A stretch of 64,000 bases of DNA from CAZDUS01 sp964508705 (GCA_964508705.1 CAZDUS010000004.1:26057-90056), one strand, 5' to 3'; shown: positions 44,078-52,471, counted from the stretch's first letter. The notes: generated from the letters alone by a model not told the origin. Made by a program: numbers and translations.

Positions 44078-45280
44078 CTATCCCCTCACCCTCGGTCGGC
44101 CAACCATGAAATCTCTCCATAACCCAGGAGTCCCCTCCTTGCCCGCTTCTGCTGCCTTAACCAGATTATACATTTCCCGCGCCGTGACATAATGCAATTG
44201 CCAACGATCACCATCGTTATAGTCGCGTTGCAATGTCTCGTGTAATACCCGCATGCCCTCACCAAGGACCACGCTTGTATTCGACGGTACACACCCGTGC
44301 GTATACAATTTCACAAAAACCCAGTCAGCTTTCCCTCGCACTCCAATCTCTTGTCGCACCCACAATCGAACTCGTTCCGCAGACGGCGGATTCCCCCCCG
44401 AAATATCTCCATTTTCAACCCGGGGAAGGACACCCCACTTTCTCCGCCGCCAATTCAGCGCCAACGGCCCTGTAATCAGTAACAGGGAAGACAATGAAGA
44501 AAGGCCACCTACCCCGACCCGCGCCCCAAAATCCGCCCCTCGCGGTGCCCCCGGCCTATCCTTCGCATAATAGATCGCATTCACCATGCGCGGCTGGGTG
44601 GCGGAAGGAGCCGATGGAAACGTGAAATCTGCATAGCATCCTGTCTCAACCAGCACACCCAGCTCCTCATTCACCCCGCACCAATCACCATCGGGACGCG
44701 AATTGCACAGTGCCCAATTGCCATGAATAAACCCATACCGGGGAGTTACAGGGGAGACTGTGGACCTTAGACCGTTGACATTAGAATGAGAGATCGAAGG
44801 GGAAGCAGTATCCCTTTCCTGGTCTATGGTCTTTAGTCTGAAGTCTGTAGTCCCTGCATTCTCCACCCCCAGCAATCCATGCCGCTGATGCAAAACATCA
44901 CGAAACACCTCCAGCTTCTTACGCAACCCTTCCGCCGTATCATGCCGATGATGCAGGTGCACCTCAACTTCTCCAAACCCCCTCCCGCAAAATCCAGCTA
45001 ATTGATCCAAAATGCAATCGTCATAGTCCTCTTCGGGATAAAAGAAAGTATGTTGCGGCGGGACCCCGTCGGCATCGAAATACCCGTCAACCACTTTAGG
45101 ATAGGTTTCGATCCACTTTTGGACAATTTGCCTTGCCGCCTGCTTTTCCGCACCGCCCCGGAAAGGCTCATAGTGATCACAAAGGCAAAATATCAAATGC
45201 CGGGTCCCGCTTGCACGCCGAGGACGATGCAGAACAGACTTTAAATACCCGATCAACCATTTATCCATCGCCTTGAACAT
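44078..45280 (-). CDS. Conserved protein, possible polysaccharide-deacetylase-like
   Basis: A 400-residue protein that I recognise only as a conserved, uncharacterised type found near polysaccharide and exosortase-type loci. Conserved-looking blocks are HLIFCLCDHYEPFRGG, PPQHTFFYPEEDYDD, GEVEVHLHHRHDTAEGL, YGFIHGNWALCNSRPDG, CGVNEELGVLVETGCYADFT, LNWRRRKWGVLPRVENGD and LHYVTAREMYNLVKAAE. The His and Asp clusters fit a metal-dependent deacetylase-like barrel, but I do not claim activity. Between residues 145 and 185 a weakly conserved loop contains an in-frame 7-bp-period repeat (44820-44853). GGGGAAAG precedes the ATG. Confidence 0.6.
   Translation of the reverse strand: MFKAMDKWLIGYLKSVLHRPRRASGTRHLIFCLCDHYEPFRGGAEKQAARQIVQKWIETYPKVVDGYFDADGVPPQHTFFYPEEDYDDCILDQLAGFCGRGFGEVEVHLHHRHDTAEGLRKKLEVFRDVLHQRHGLLGVENAGTTDFRLKTIDQERDTASPSISHSNVNGLRSTVSPVTPRYGFIHGNWALCNSRPDGDWCGVNEELGVLVETGCYADFTFPSAPSATQPRMVNAIYYAKDRPGAPRGADFGARVGVGGLSSLSSLLLITGPLALNWRRRKWGVLPRVENGDISGGNPPSAERVRLWVRQEIGVRGKADWVFVKLYTHGCVPSNTSVVLGEGMRVLHETLQRDYNDGDRWQLHYVTAREMYNLVKAAEAGKEGTPGLWRDFMVGRPRVRG
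44820..44853 (+). repeat. 7-bp-period degenerate repeat inside the conserved 400-aa gene
   Basis: Heptamers GGTCTAT GGTCTTT AGTCTGA AGTCTGT AGTCCCT on the plus strand. They code on the minus strand for TTDFRLKTIDQ in a loop of the 44078-45280 protein. Confidence 0.8.
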
Positions 45281-45304
45281 AAGTCTTTCCCCTGTTCACC
45301 CTCA

Positions 45305-46507
45305 CTAACGTGCTGTCCGCTCCCACCCCCCCTTCAAATTGCCCCTGCAAAACCTCAAAAATCCAAAAAACAAAGCCGCCTGCATCACAATAAAATAACT
45401 TACCAACTTGAAACCCTTCCGACCCCAACGTGAACCCCAGCAAACCATAAATCCAAGGACTAAAACTATCGCCAATCCAATCCCCGCCAGATTCACCACA
45501 CTCGCCGAAGCACTCCTTACCCATTCAGCAACGACCCAACAGCCGCTTGCCACCAACAAAATTACCAGATGCGGAGTCAACCACCTCAATACTTTGTGCG
45601 ACCAGAATATCCACGCCAACATCCCATGCCGGGGCAACAAGCAACGCCAGCACAACGTTAATGCCTGATAAGCTCCTGTTCCAATTCTCACCCTCCGTCG
45701 CCATTCGTCTTCAACTGTCACCGGCAACTCCTCGGTGGCAACCGCACCGCTTTCATAAACCATGCGCGTCCCTTGCTCGCATACTTTCATTCCAATCACA
45801 AAATCATCCACTATGGTGTTGTCCGGTATCTCCACAGGAAAAAGCCTTTCGCGGATTGCGTAAATAGCGCCATTCGCCCCAAGACAAGACACCAAGGCGC
45901 TTTCTGCGATTTTCAACCTCGTCTCAAAGTCCCAATACACCGGTTCATCCGTCCCGTCTTCCGACCTCCCCCCTCCCAAAAACACCAAACGTCCGCAAAC
46001 GCCACCAACACGTTCGTCTCTGAATTGAGCCATTAGTATGGTTACAGCATCCTTCCTGAACATCGTATTGGCGTCCGTAAAAAGAAGCATCCTTTCCGTA
46101 TATTCTGCACCACTATCCGCCGTCTTCACCAGTCCCGCCAACCTTTTCAGCATTGCCATCTTCCCGTGATTCTCCGGATTCACAACGAGGCTGACATTGG
46201 CATGTCCCGCAGCCCATGCCGTCGCAATCTCCGCCGTCCGGTCCGTACCGCCGTCAACACCCACATAAACGTGAAGCCGATCAACTGGGTAATCCAACTC
46301 CGCCAGATTCTCCAACCGTTGCCTGATCACCGCCTCTTCATTGTGTGCGGAAAACAAAATGGCAACCGCAGGAAATTCCTCAGTCCGTGCCGTAGGAGGG
46401 GCGCTATGCGCCGCGAGCTTCGGACGCCCCAACCCCATCACAAGCACTGGATACACCACCCAGGCATAGAATAGAATCGCCGCAAGTATTATGAGAACAA
46501 CGAGCAT
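45305..46507 (-). CDS. Family 2 glycosyltransferase, membrane
   Basis: A protein of about 400 residues. One N-terminal membrane helix, then a GT-A domain (about 50-290): VAILFSAHNEEAVIRQRLENL, VYVGVDGGTDRTAEIA, the DxD-like LLFTDANTMFRKDAV, GRLVFLGGG and a Q/RxxRW-like EDEWRRRVRIGTGAYQAL, then three C-terminal membrane helices. This matches processive or undecaprenyl-linked sugar transferases of exopolysaccharide loci. I place the start at the ATG 46507, where the membrane helix begins; the longer in-frame start at 46645 runs through a 7-bp repeat and into the neighbouring gene. A REP-like element at 46391-46421 encodes residues HSAPPTA. Confidence 0.85.
   Translation of the reverse strand: MLVVLIILAAILFYAWVVYPVLVMGLGRPKLAAHSAPPTARTEEFPAVAILFSAHNEEAVIRQRLENLAELDYPVDRLHVYVGVDGGTDRTAEIATAWAAGHANVSLVVNPENHGKMAMLKRLAGLVKTADSGAEYTERMLLFTDANTMFRKDAVTILMAQFRDERVGGVCGRLVFLGGGRSEDGTDEPVYWDFETRLKIAESALVSCLGANGAIYAIRERLFPVEIPDNTIVDDFVIGMKVCEQGTRMVYESGAVATEELPVTVEDEWRRRVRIGTGAYQALTLCWRCLLPRHGMLAWIFWSHKVLRWLTPHLVILLVASGCWVVAEWVRSASASVVNLAGIGLAIVLVLGFMVCWGSRWGRKGFKLVSYFIVMQAALFFGFLRFCRGNLKGGWERTAR
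46391..46421 (+). repeat. REP-like palindrome inserted in the GT2 gene
   Basis: Sequence GTAGGAGGGGCGCTATGCGCC followed by GCGA. It matches half a unit of the elements at 63685-63828 and at 51484-51514 and has its own GGCGC/GCGCC stem. It is translated in frame. Confidence 0.65.
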
Positions 46508-46521
46508 CTGATTGAAGTCCA

Positions 46522-46543
46522 AGGTCGCTGGTCTATAGTCTAA
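46522..46543 (+). repeat. 7-bp-period repeat at the GT2 / acetyltransferase junction
   Basis: Heptamers GGTCGCT GGTCTAT AGTCTAA. It spans the stop of the acetyltransferase gene and the short gap before GT2. Confidence 0.65.
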
Positions 46544-47069
46544 GCCCCGCTCCCACCCCCACCACCCGCGCCGGGATACCCACAACAGTGGCACCCGTCG
46601 GCACATCATCAAGCACAACCGCATTCGCGCCGACTTTGACATCACTGCCTATCCGAACGGCTCCGATGATTTTCGCGCCCGCCCCGATAAACACGTTGTC
46701 ACCAAGCACGGGCGATTGACCCTTCTCCGCGCCAATCGTCACTTGATGCTCAATCACCACATGCTTTCCGCCTCGCACAGACGTATTAATCACAATGCCC
46801 AGACTATGAACCAGCACAAGCCCCTCCCCAAAATCAGCACCCCTGCCAATCACACAATTCCCGAATACAACATTAAGTTTGTTGAATAGCATCGCCAGCG
46901 GGACAAGCCGCCGCCGGTTCGCCCATTGCATCCATCGATAGATTATCATCGAAAACGAGCCGTCGGTGAACCTCGCCTTGACCACATGACGCCAGGAATC
47001 GTCACCGTAGAGCCACCGGGCTTTGGCTCGCAAATCAGTACATACCAGGGCAAAAACACTCATGGTCAT
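46533..47069 (-). CDS. Hexapeptide-repeat acetyltransferase (serine O-acetyltransferase-like)
   Basis: A 178-residue left-handed beta-helix transferase. After an N-terminal helical part come hexapeptide turns: VIGRGADFGEGLVLVHSLGI, VIEHQVTIGAEKGQ, VLGDNVFIGAGAKIIGAVRI, GSDVKVGANAVVLDDVP and VVGIPARVVG. The HQVTIG and GAKIIG positions fit the active-site turn of CysE-like and sugar O-acetyltransferases. In a glycosyltransferase cluster it more likely acetylates a polymer than serine. I use the ATG at 47069 with GGAAGAG upstream; the longer start at 47162 overlaps the next gene. Confidence 0.82.
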   Translation of the reverse strand: MTMSVFALVCTDLRAKARWLYGDDSWRHVVKARFTDGSFSMIIYRWMQWANRRRLVPLAMLFNKLNVVFGNCVIGRGADFGEGLVLVHSLGIVINTSVRGGKHVVIEHQVTIGAEKGQSPVLGDNVFIGAGAKIIGAVRIGSDVKVGANAVVLDDVPTGATVVGIPARVVGVGAGLRL

Positions 47070-47082
47070 CTCTCTTCCGCTG

Positions 47083-48450
47083 TCAGCTTTCACTTTCTGA
47101 TCCAACACACCTAAGAATCTCATCCACCTTCGCGGACCAGGTTTCAGTAACCATCGAATCACTTAACCTCTGCCGCTTTTCCTCCGGGAACGGATTTCCG
47201 ACAACCGTTCGCACCATGGCTACAAACTCATCATGACTGTGCGCCACTTGCACGGCCCCATCACCATCATGCACGCACCGCTCCACCTCCGGCAAAGCGG
47301 TCGACACCACCGGACATCCCGACGCCAGCATTTCCCTCAACTTGATAGGGTTCACCGCCCGCGTCAAGTCATTCACTTCAAACGGAATAATCCCAACCGT
47401 GAATTGGGCAATGAATTCCGGCAACTGAGAAAACGGCTTTGGACCTTCCAGCTGAATGTTATTAACTCCCTGTAGCCTCGTCACATCAACATCCGCTTTG
47501 CCAATCAACAGAAGTCTCGCTTCTGGGATTTCCCGCGCCAGTTTTAGAATAAGCTCCTGATCCACCCATTCCGATAAAAGTCCAAAGAAACCTATAACCG
47601 GACCCGCTGTGGCCTTGCCAGCGATTGATTTCTGACTACCGGTGTTGATACCGGAATCTAAGATCTGCGGTCTAAAGTCTAATATCTCCCCGCCCTTCCC
47701 CCTTACCGCATGTCGGAAATGCTCCCAATCCACTCCGTGAGAAATCAATATCGTATTGGGATTCAACCTGCGGCAACGGTCATAAAGCTCTCCCGCCGAG
47801 GCAATCACCAGATCGGCATAAACACAACAGCGGCGATCCATCTCCGCCATCATGCTGGAATCATACATGCCAAACTTATCCCATCGATCTACACAATGAT
47901 AAATGGTCCGCGGAGTACAAAGTGAACCTTTAATCGGTTCCCCCTCATCAAGGCGGGCTACGGTCTGTGGTCTATGGTCTGTGTTTTGCCTCCTCAGGCG
48001 GCTATGCATCGCTTCAGCCAGCACTGGAACATAATTAATCAGCACAGGCTCCCGAAACCCGAGCCACAATCCCCAAAACTTACAACCCAGTCGGCAAATC
48101 AAGCCATTCAGTCGCCGAATCACCTCATACCGCGGCATAGGAACAAAAAGCGGCGAAAGCACCCAAAGCCCACCTCCTCTCTCCCGCACCCCCATTCTGA
48201 CTCCTGACTTCTGACTCCTGACTTCTGACTCCTGCCCCTCCTCCCTCCGCACCCCCCGAAACATCCCCACAACCTTTCTCACCATCTTCATACGGTCGTG
48301 CGAAGACCCCACACTTGGGGCCCTCATCCCCGACCCTTCAATCCATAACACGCGATGGCCTCGCCGAACCAATTCAAGTGCTATCCGATGCTTACTGGTC
48401 GGATTGTCCTTCCCCGCACACCATGCATTGGCAATGATCATGAAATCCAT
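47083..48450 (-). CDS. Family 1-type glycosyltransferase
   Basis: A 455-residue GT-B transferase. The N-terminal half (MDFMIIANAWCAGKDNPTSKH, RRGHRVLWIEG) and the C-terminal donor-binding half (VIGFFGLLSEWVDQELILKLA, LLLIGKADVDV, FSQLPEFIAQFTVGIIPFEV, LASGCPVVSTALPEVE) are typical. The exact sugar is unknown. The gene carries three in-frame insertions of the 7-bp-period repeat (coding EGQESEVRSQKSGVR, TDHRPQT and ILDFRPQILDSG), all in linker regions. I use the ATG at 48450. Confidence 0.8.
   Translation of the reverse strand: MDFMIIANAWCAGKDNPTSKHRIALELVRRGHRVLWIEGSGMRAPSVGSSHDRMKMVRKVVGMFRGVRREEGQESEVRSQKSGVRMGVRERGGGLWVLSPLFVPMPRYEVIRRLNGLICRLGCKFWGLWLGFREPVLINYVPVLAEAMHSRLRRQNTDHRPQTVARLDEGEPIKGSLCTPRTIYHCVDRWDKFGMYDSSMMAEMDRRCCVYADLVIASAGELYDRCRRLNPNTILISHGVDWEHFRHAVRGKGGEILDFRPQILDSGINTGSQKSIAGKATAGPVIGFFGLLSEWVDQELILKLAREIPEARLLLIGKADVDVTRLQGVNNIQLEGPKPFSQLPEFIAQFTVGIIPFEVNDLTRAVNPIKLREMLASGCPVVSTALPEVERCVHDGDGAVQVAHSHDEFVAMVRTVVGNPFPEEKRQRLSDSMVTETWSAKVDEILRCVGSESES
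47654..47688 (+). repeat. 7-bp-period repeat in a GT1 gene (copy A)
   Basis: Heptamers GAATCTA AGATCTG CGGTCTA AAGTCTA ATATCTC, coding ILDFRPQILDSG on the minus strand between the two halves of the transferase. Confidence 0.75.
47961..47984 (+). repeat. 7-bp-period repeat in a GT1 gene (copy B)
   Basis: Heptamers CGGTCTG TGGTCTA TGGTCTG, coding TDHRPQT. Confidence 0.75.
48194..48240 (+). repeat. 7-bp-period repeat in a GT1 gene (copy C)
   Basis: Alternating TTCTGAC and TCCTGAC heptamers, about six copies, coding EGQESEVRSQKSGVR near the N-terminus. Confidence 0.85.
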
Positions 48451-48463
48451 ACTCCGCTCCCCT

Positions 48464-49669
48464 TCAAGACATGGAAGCATTTCGCTCCACACCGCTATCT
48501 ATTCCCATCAGATCTACCACACGTTCAGCCATCTCCCTCCATGACTTGATCGCCGGATCCGTTCGCCTCACCGATAAGTCTCTCGCCAACATTACCCGAA
48601 GCCCTGCCGCAACGTCATTTGCAGAACATGTATCCACCACCATAAAATGCTCATGCTCTGATAACACTTCGCGACAAGCCCCTGCCGGGGTCGTCACGAC
48701 AGGCAATCCCGCAGCTCTCGCCTCCAAAATCACGTTCGGCATCCCCTCGCTATGACTCGTCAGGCAAAGGCAATCCGCCACATTCATCCACAACGCAACC
48801 TCACTCGGCGGACGCCTGCCAAGAAAAGTCACTCGCTCGGAAATCCCGAGTTCGTTCGACAGCCGGGCAAGGGCTCTCCGCATTGGGCCCACCCCGATAA
48901 TCATCAAATGAGGTTTATTGCTGAGTTCAGCAAAAGCCCTCATCAACAAATCCACACCTTTTACAGGTACCAGATTCCCCACAAACAACACCCGTTGATG
49001 CGCCGCCTTCAGCCTGGAATCCAACGATTGAATCGCTTCCAATCGCCTCCATGCTTCCTGCCTGCCCTGTGACACGAACAATTCCTTTTCAACCCCGTTT
49101 GGCACGACCTTTAATTTTTCACCTGCCACGCCATCCCTGCTCAATCGTTCAGACAAGGCATTGGCGACACACACAATGCCCTCTACCAAGTCGCACGCCG
49201 TTCGTATTTTCTGCCGCCGCCACCAAGACCGCAAATGCAACGTATCCGACCCCAGCGCCATCAGCCATACACGCGCGCCTCGGTCTTGCAACACTCGCGC
49301 TGCCGCAACCCCGTCCGGATAAAGCCACGGCACATAAACAAGGTCTCCTCGCCCGATTCCCTTGGTGACGCCTTTAAGCGCCCAGGCATAAAACAAGTCA
49401 TTGATCGAACGACCCAGAAGCGGAAGATAAAAAACTGGCACGTAATGGGTAAAGTCGGCCCCTTCCTTGACAGGAGCCTTCCATTGCCGAACAACTGCCC
49501 AGCGCCATGGTCGCCATTCAGGCACAAGACAAACATTGTGAAAGCTGATTGATGAATCCTTACCTCCAAGAACCGCCCACATGTTTTTGAATAGCCGGTA
49601 ATTATAAAGTCCCCGACTAGGCTGATCAGGTCGCGGGTAAAGATTGGTTATCGTCACAAAATTATTCAT
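48464..49669 (-). CDS. Family 1-type glycosyltransferase (GT4-like)
   Basis: A 401-residue GT-B transferase. N-terminal FVTITNLYPRPDQPSRGLYNYRL; donor half with VLFVGNLVPVKGVDLLMRAFAEL, IIGVGPMRRALARLSNELG, VTFLGRRPPSEVALWMNVADCL and the GT4 motif SEGMPNVILEARAAGLPVVTT (E-x7-E). No repeat insertion is seen. The start at 49669 has AAGGG upstream; a longer form to 49714 would overlap the next gene. It is 5 bp from its upstream neighbour and 13 bp before the next. Confidence 0.85.
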   Translation of the reverse strand: MNNFVTITNLYPRPDQPSRGLYNYRLFKNMWAVLGGKDSSISFHNVCLVPEWRPWRWAVVRQWKAPVKEGADFTHYVPVFYLPLLGRSINDLFYAWALKGVTKGIGRGDLVYVPWLYPDGVAAARVLQDRGARVWLMALGSDTLHLRSWWRRQKIRTACDLVEGIVCVANALSERLSRDGVAGEKLKVVPNGVEKELFVSQGRQEAWRRLEAIQSLDSRLKAAHQRVLFVGNLVPVKGVDLLMRAFAELSNKPHLMIIGVGPMRRALARLSNELGISERVTFLGRRPPSEVALWMNVADCLCLTSHSEGMPNVILEARAAGLPVVTTPAGACREVLSEHEHFMVVDTCSANDVAAGLRVMLARDLSVRRTDPAIKSWREMAERVVDLMGIDSGVERNASMS

Positions 49670-49673
49670 GGGG

Positions 49674-50900
49674 TTACCCTTGATAAACCCGCTCATAACT
49701 TGCCAATGTTGCACTCAACGAGTAGCGCTCCCGCACCCTTTTCCTGGCCGCCTCCACTCTCTCGTCTGTAAGCTTGCGATCCGCTACCGCTGTCGCCAAC
49801 ACCCCGGCCCATTTCCCCTCCTCGTCAGGCAACACCACTCCACATCCGCCATGATCAATCACACCGCTATTCTCGCCAACATCCGTCACCGCCACAGGTA
49901 CTCCCGCCGCCATCGCCTCCAGTAGAGCCACCGACAACCCCTCGCTCCGCGAAGACAAAATAAACATATCCATGGCGTTCAAATAGGGCGCCGGATCAGG
50001 CTGATAGCCGGCAATTATTACCCGGTCCGCCACGCCTAATTCCTGCGCCAATATTTCCAATTGTTTCCGCTCCGGACCATCCCCTACAAGTAATAGGATG
50101 CACCTTCTCCCCTTCTCCCTCACACCCTCTGCGTCTACACTCGAGCCATTCTCCTCCCCGCGAATAGATGCCTGTAGTTTCTGGAGCGCCGCCAAGGCTG
50201 TGATCAACCGATCATACCCCTTGACCTCTGCCAACCGCCCAACCGATCCAAGGATAAACGCCTCCGCCGGTATACCCAAAAGCTTTCTGACGTCCGCCCC
50301 CCCTTCCCCCTCTACCTTCTGCCCCCTCTCCCCCTCCTCCACCCCATTGGCAATCACAACAAGCTCACTCCGCGAAATCCTATGCCTGACAACAAGATCC
50401 TCAACCGTGCTTTTTGAAACAGCAACAATCACGTCGGTTAGGCGTCGGAGCAACAGCGTTCTTAGGCGATTATACACACCCTCAAAATGCGGGTTGGTCC
50501 CATGCTCCGTGTGAATATGATGCACTCGCAGTCCAATACACGACAGGGCAGCATACTGCCAGGCCGCCGCATTATGAGAATGAAGCACAACGATAGGCCA
50601 CCCCGCATCGCCAGGTGAGTTCGACTTCGCATTATCATGTAACTGGGCAATGCAGCCCTTTAGCAACGCCCTTAGCCGCCATACGGCAACTACATCAAAC
50701 GGCCATCGCGTCCTCTTGGCATGAACGCAAATCACTTCTGCATCGCGCCGCACTTGTCCGCTTAATCCACCCAACTCATCCAGACAAATGATATTCGTTG
50801 ACCCCGGGTCCGCCTTGTTACGGGCATTGGTCCAATCCACCACCAAACGCTCCAGTCCGCCAGGAGCCAGCGATATCACTAAATGAAAGACACGAGTCAT
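49674..50900 (-). CDS. Family 1-type glycosyltransferase (GT4-like)
   Basis: A 408-residue GT-B transferase. The N-terminal acceptor half starts FHLVISLAPGGLERLVVDW (a glycine-rich loop) and has HSHNAAAWQYAALSCIGLRVHHIHTEHGTN. The donor half has LGSVGRLAEVKGYDRLITAL, LLLVGDGPERKQLEILAQEL, VIIAGYQPDPAPYLNAMDMF and SSRSEGLSVALLEAMAAGVPV (E-x7-E). Two short hydrophilic insertions (GQKVEGEGGA about 205, and RGEENGSSVDAEG about 250) break conserved spacing and look like repeat-derived spacers. No clear ribosome site is seen before the ATG. Confidence 0.85.
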   Translation of the reverse strand: MTRVFHLVISLAPGGLERLVVDWTNARNKADPGSTNIICLDELGGLSGQVRRDAEVICVHAKRTRWPFDVVAVWRLRALLKGCIAQLHDNAKSNSPGDAGWPIVVLHSHNAAAWQYAALSCIGLRVHHIHTEHGTNPHFEGVYNRLRTLLLRRLTDVIVAVSKSTVEDLVVRHRISRSELVVIANGVEEGERGQKVEGEGGADVRKLLGIPAEAFILGSVGRLAEVKGYDRLITALAALQKLQASIRGEENGSSVDAEGVREKGRRCILLLVGDGPERKQLEILAQELGVADRVIIAGYQPDPAPYLNAMDMFILSSRSEGLSVALLEAMAAGVPVAVTDVGENSGVIDHGGCGVVLPDEEGKWAGVLATAVADRKLTDERVEAARKRVRERYSLSATLASYERVYQG

Positions 50901-50922
50901 CTGGAAGGCGCAATCCGTGCGG

Positions 50923-52371
50923 TCACGATTCCATTACTGCTTGATAGTACCTGATGTACTGCTTAACAACGGCCTCTTTCGAGAAAACCCCCTCCGCCCT
51001 TACCCGCGCCTGTCGCCCGGTGATTCCCACCCATTCCTCCGACACTGATCCCAGCGCCTCAGCCAAAGCCCCTTCCCGACCCATATCAATCGCCGCACCA
51101 CCCCCAGTTCCCCACCCTCCGATCTCTGCCCTCGGCCTATGGTCTGTGGTCTGTAGTCTATGGTCTTTAATCTCCCCTACCCCCACCATCCATTCCAGCA
51201 CCGGATGCTTGTTCACAAGGCAGGGCACCCCGCTCGCCAGAGCTTCCAGTAAGGCAATTGGCATCATCTCAAACAGAGATGTTAGAACAAACACATCCAT
51301 GGCCCGGTACACATCCGGCATCCGATCCCGCCCACAATCCGTAAGAACCTTATACCGACCCGGAATGAGCGACTCCGCCAATTGAATCAATTCCCAGGTG
51401 TCTTCCGTCTTCGCCCCGACAATCAATAGAAATGGAACACGCACCGCAACTCCATTCTCTGACCCTTTATCCTCAGATTTTAATGCGGGAGGGGCACTCC
51501 GTGCCGCGAACGCATTCTGCTGTCCATGACTACACTTCGCAAATTCCCTGATAAGGTAATCAATCCTCTTATGATGCTTCTTCACCGCCGCCACACAGCC
51601 CACCACAAGGGCATAATCAGGAATGCCAAGGTCACTCCGTACCGCCTGTCGTCTTCCGGCATCAGGACAAAACACGCCGCAGTCCACAAAGTTAGGCATC
51701 GCCACCCAATATTTCCCCCTGCACTCTCGGTGATCTTCATGGCCTTCGTGGTTAAAGCCTTTTTCTCCCCTCCGACCTCCGACCTCCGACCTCCGACCCC
51801 CTGCCATCTGCTCCAAATGCCACGGCGCAAGGTGTTGCAGATAGTCGAAACCGGATAAGAACTCCACTGTCTCCTCTGTGCCGTGCGCCAGAATTTCCTT
51901 CGCCTTCACCAGCCCCCACTTCCTGAACAAGCGACACCAATACGCCACCATCGGGTCTTGCACATGAAGGAGATCAATCCCCTCCCGCCTCAACGCAGGC
52001 CACAACCGCCACCAAAACGACAACTGCTCCCACCCATAAGGATTTTTGAGACCCCAGCGCCAAGCAAACCCCGGCGTGATCCGGGATAACCATCTCGCCA
52101 TCCTGTCCCCCCGTTTCAGACAGGGAATTACATGAACAGCCAGAAGCGGAAAGCGCACTGCTAAATTCGTCAAATGAGCGCCAGAGAACAAAGTCACCTC
52201 AAGGGAAAGCGAACCTTCTCTATTCCCCTCCGCCCTCTGACCTCTGACCTCCGCTCTGACTTCTGACTTCTGACTTCTGACTTCTGCTAGCGCCCCCGCC
52301 GTGTCGCAAGCCCATGTCTCGATGCCTCTGGCCACATGTCCTAGTCCTGAACTAGCAATGGCAATCTTCAT
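50923..52371 (-). CDS. Family 1-type glycosyltransferase with repeat-derived inserts
   Basis: A 482-residue GT-B transferase. The acceptor half begins KIAIASSGLGHVARGIETWA; the donor half has VVGCVAAVKKHHKRIDYLIRE, LLIVGAKTEDTWELIQLAESL, VYRAMDVFVLTSLFEMMP and ALLEALASGVPCLVNKHPVLE. Four in-frame inserts separate conserved blocks: EVRSQKSEVRAEVRGQRAEG (from 52227-52288), EVGGRRGEK plus FNHEGHEDHRE (from 51724-51806), ARSAPPALK (REP-like, 51484-51514) and DHRLQTTDHRPR (from 51123-51175). The frame stays open throughout. ATG at 52371. Confidence 0.8.
   Translation of the reverse strand: MKIAIASSGLGHVARGIETWACDTAGALAEVRSQKSEVRAEVRGQRAEGNREGSLSLEVTLFSGAHLTNLAVRFPLLAVHVIPCLKRGDRMARWLSRITPGFAWRWGLKNPYGWEQLSFWWRLWPALRREGIDLLHVQDPMVAYWCRLFRKWGLVKAKEILAHGTEETVEFLSGFDYLQHLAPWHLEQMAGGRRSEVGGRRGEKGFNHEGHEDHRECRGKYWVAMPNFVDCGVFCPDAGRRQAVRSDLGIPDYALVVGCVAAVKKHHKRIDYLIREFAKCSHGQQNAFAARSAPPALKSEDKGSENGVAVRVPFLLIVGAKTEDTWELIQLAESLIPGRYKVLTDCGRDRMPDVYRAMDVFVLTSLFEMMPIALLEALASGVPCLVNKHPVLEWMVGVGEIKDHRLQTTDHRPRAEIGGWGTGGGAAIDMGREGALAEALGSVSEEWVGITGRQARVRAEGVFSKEAVVKQYIRYYQAVMES
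51123..51175 (+). repeat. 7-bp-period repeat in a GT1 gene (copy D)
   Basis: Heptamers GGTCTGT GGTCTGT AGTCTAT GGTCTTT AATCTCC and flanks, coding IKDHRLQTTDHRPR. Confidence 0.85.
51484..51514 (+). repeat. REP-like palindrome inserted in a GT1 gene
   Basis: GCGGGAGGGGCACTCCGTGCC then GCGAACGC. The GGCAC/GTGCC stem is shared with the elements at 46391-46421 and 63685-63828. It codes FAARSAPPAL in frame. Confidence 0.7.
51724..51756 (-). repeat. Short dispersed-type element coding NHEGHEDHRE
   Basis: On the minus strand it reads TTTAACCACGAAGGCCATG and continues AAGATCACCGAGAG. It abuts the heptamer repeat at 51765-51806 and sits inside a GT1 gene. I recognise the peptide as a recurrent insert type in environmental genomes; that is recollection, not a search. 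Confidence 0.5.
51765..51806 (+). repeat. 7-bp-period repeat in a GT1 gene (copy E)
   Basis: GACCTCC heptamers, four to five copies, nearly perfect. They code GRRSEVGGRRGEK. Confidence 0.85.
52227..52288 (+). repeat. 7-bp-period repeat in a GT1 gene (copy F)
   Basis: GACTTCT (four copies, near-perfect) joined to CTCTGAC-type heptamers. It codes EVRSQKSEVRAEVRGQRAE near the N-terminus of the 50923-52371 protein. Confidence 0.9.
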
Positions 52372-52422
52372 CAAGGCATCTATCTCTATTCCATCCCCTC
52401 CGTCGAGGGGGCCAGAGGTGGG

Positions 52423-52455
52423 TTGTCTATGGTCTTAAGTCCACGGTCTAAGTTT
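52423..52455 (+). repeat. 7-bp-period repeat between a GT1 gene and the giant gene
   Basis: Heptamers GTCTATG GTCTTAA GTCCACG GTCTAAG. A palindrome CCCCTCCGTCGAGGGG lies nearby at 52396-52411; it has no T-run after it on the minus strand, so it is not a clear terminator. Confidence 0.7.
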
Positions 52456-52471
52456 TCCTCTCCCCTCTCTC

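Noticed and set aside
52396..52411. Palindrome CCCCTCCGTCGAGGGG as terminator of the giant gene
   Set aside because: No T-run follows on the minus strand; it resembles a repeat-type palindrome.
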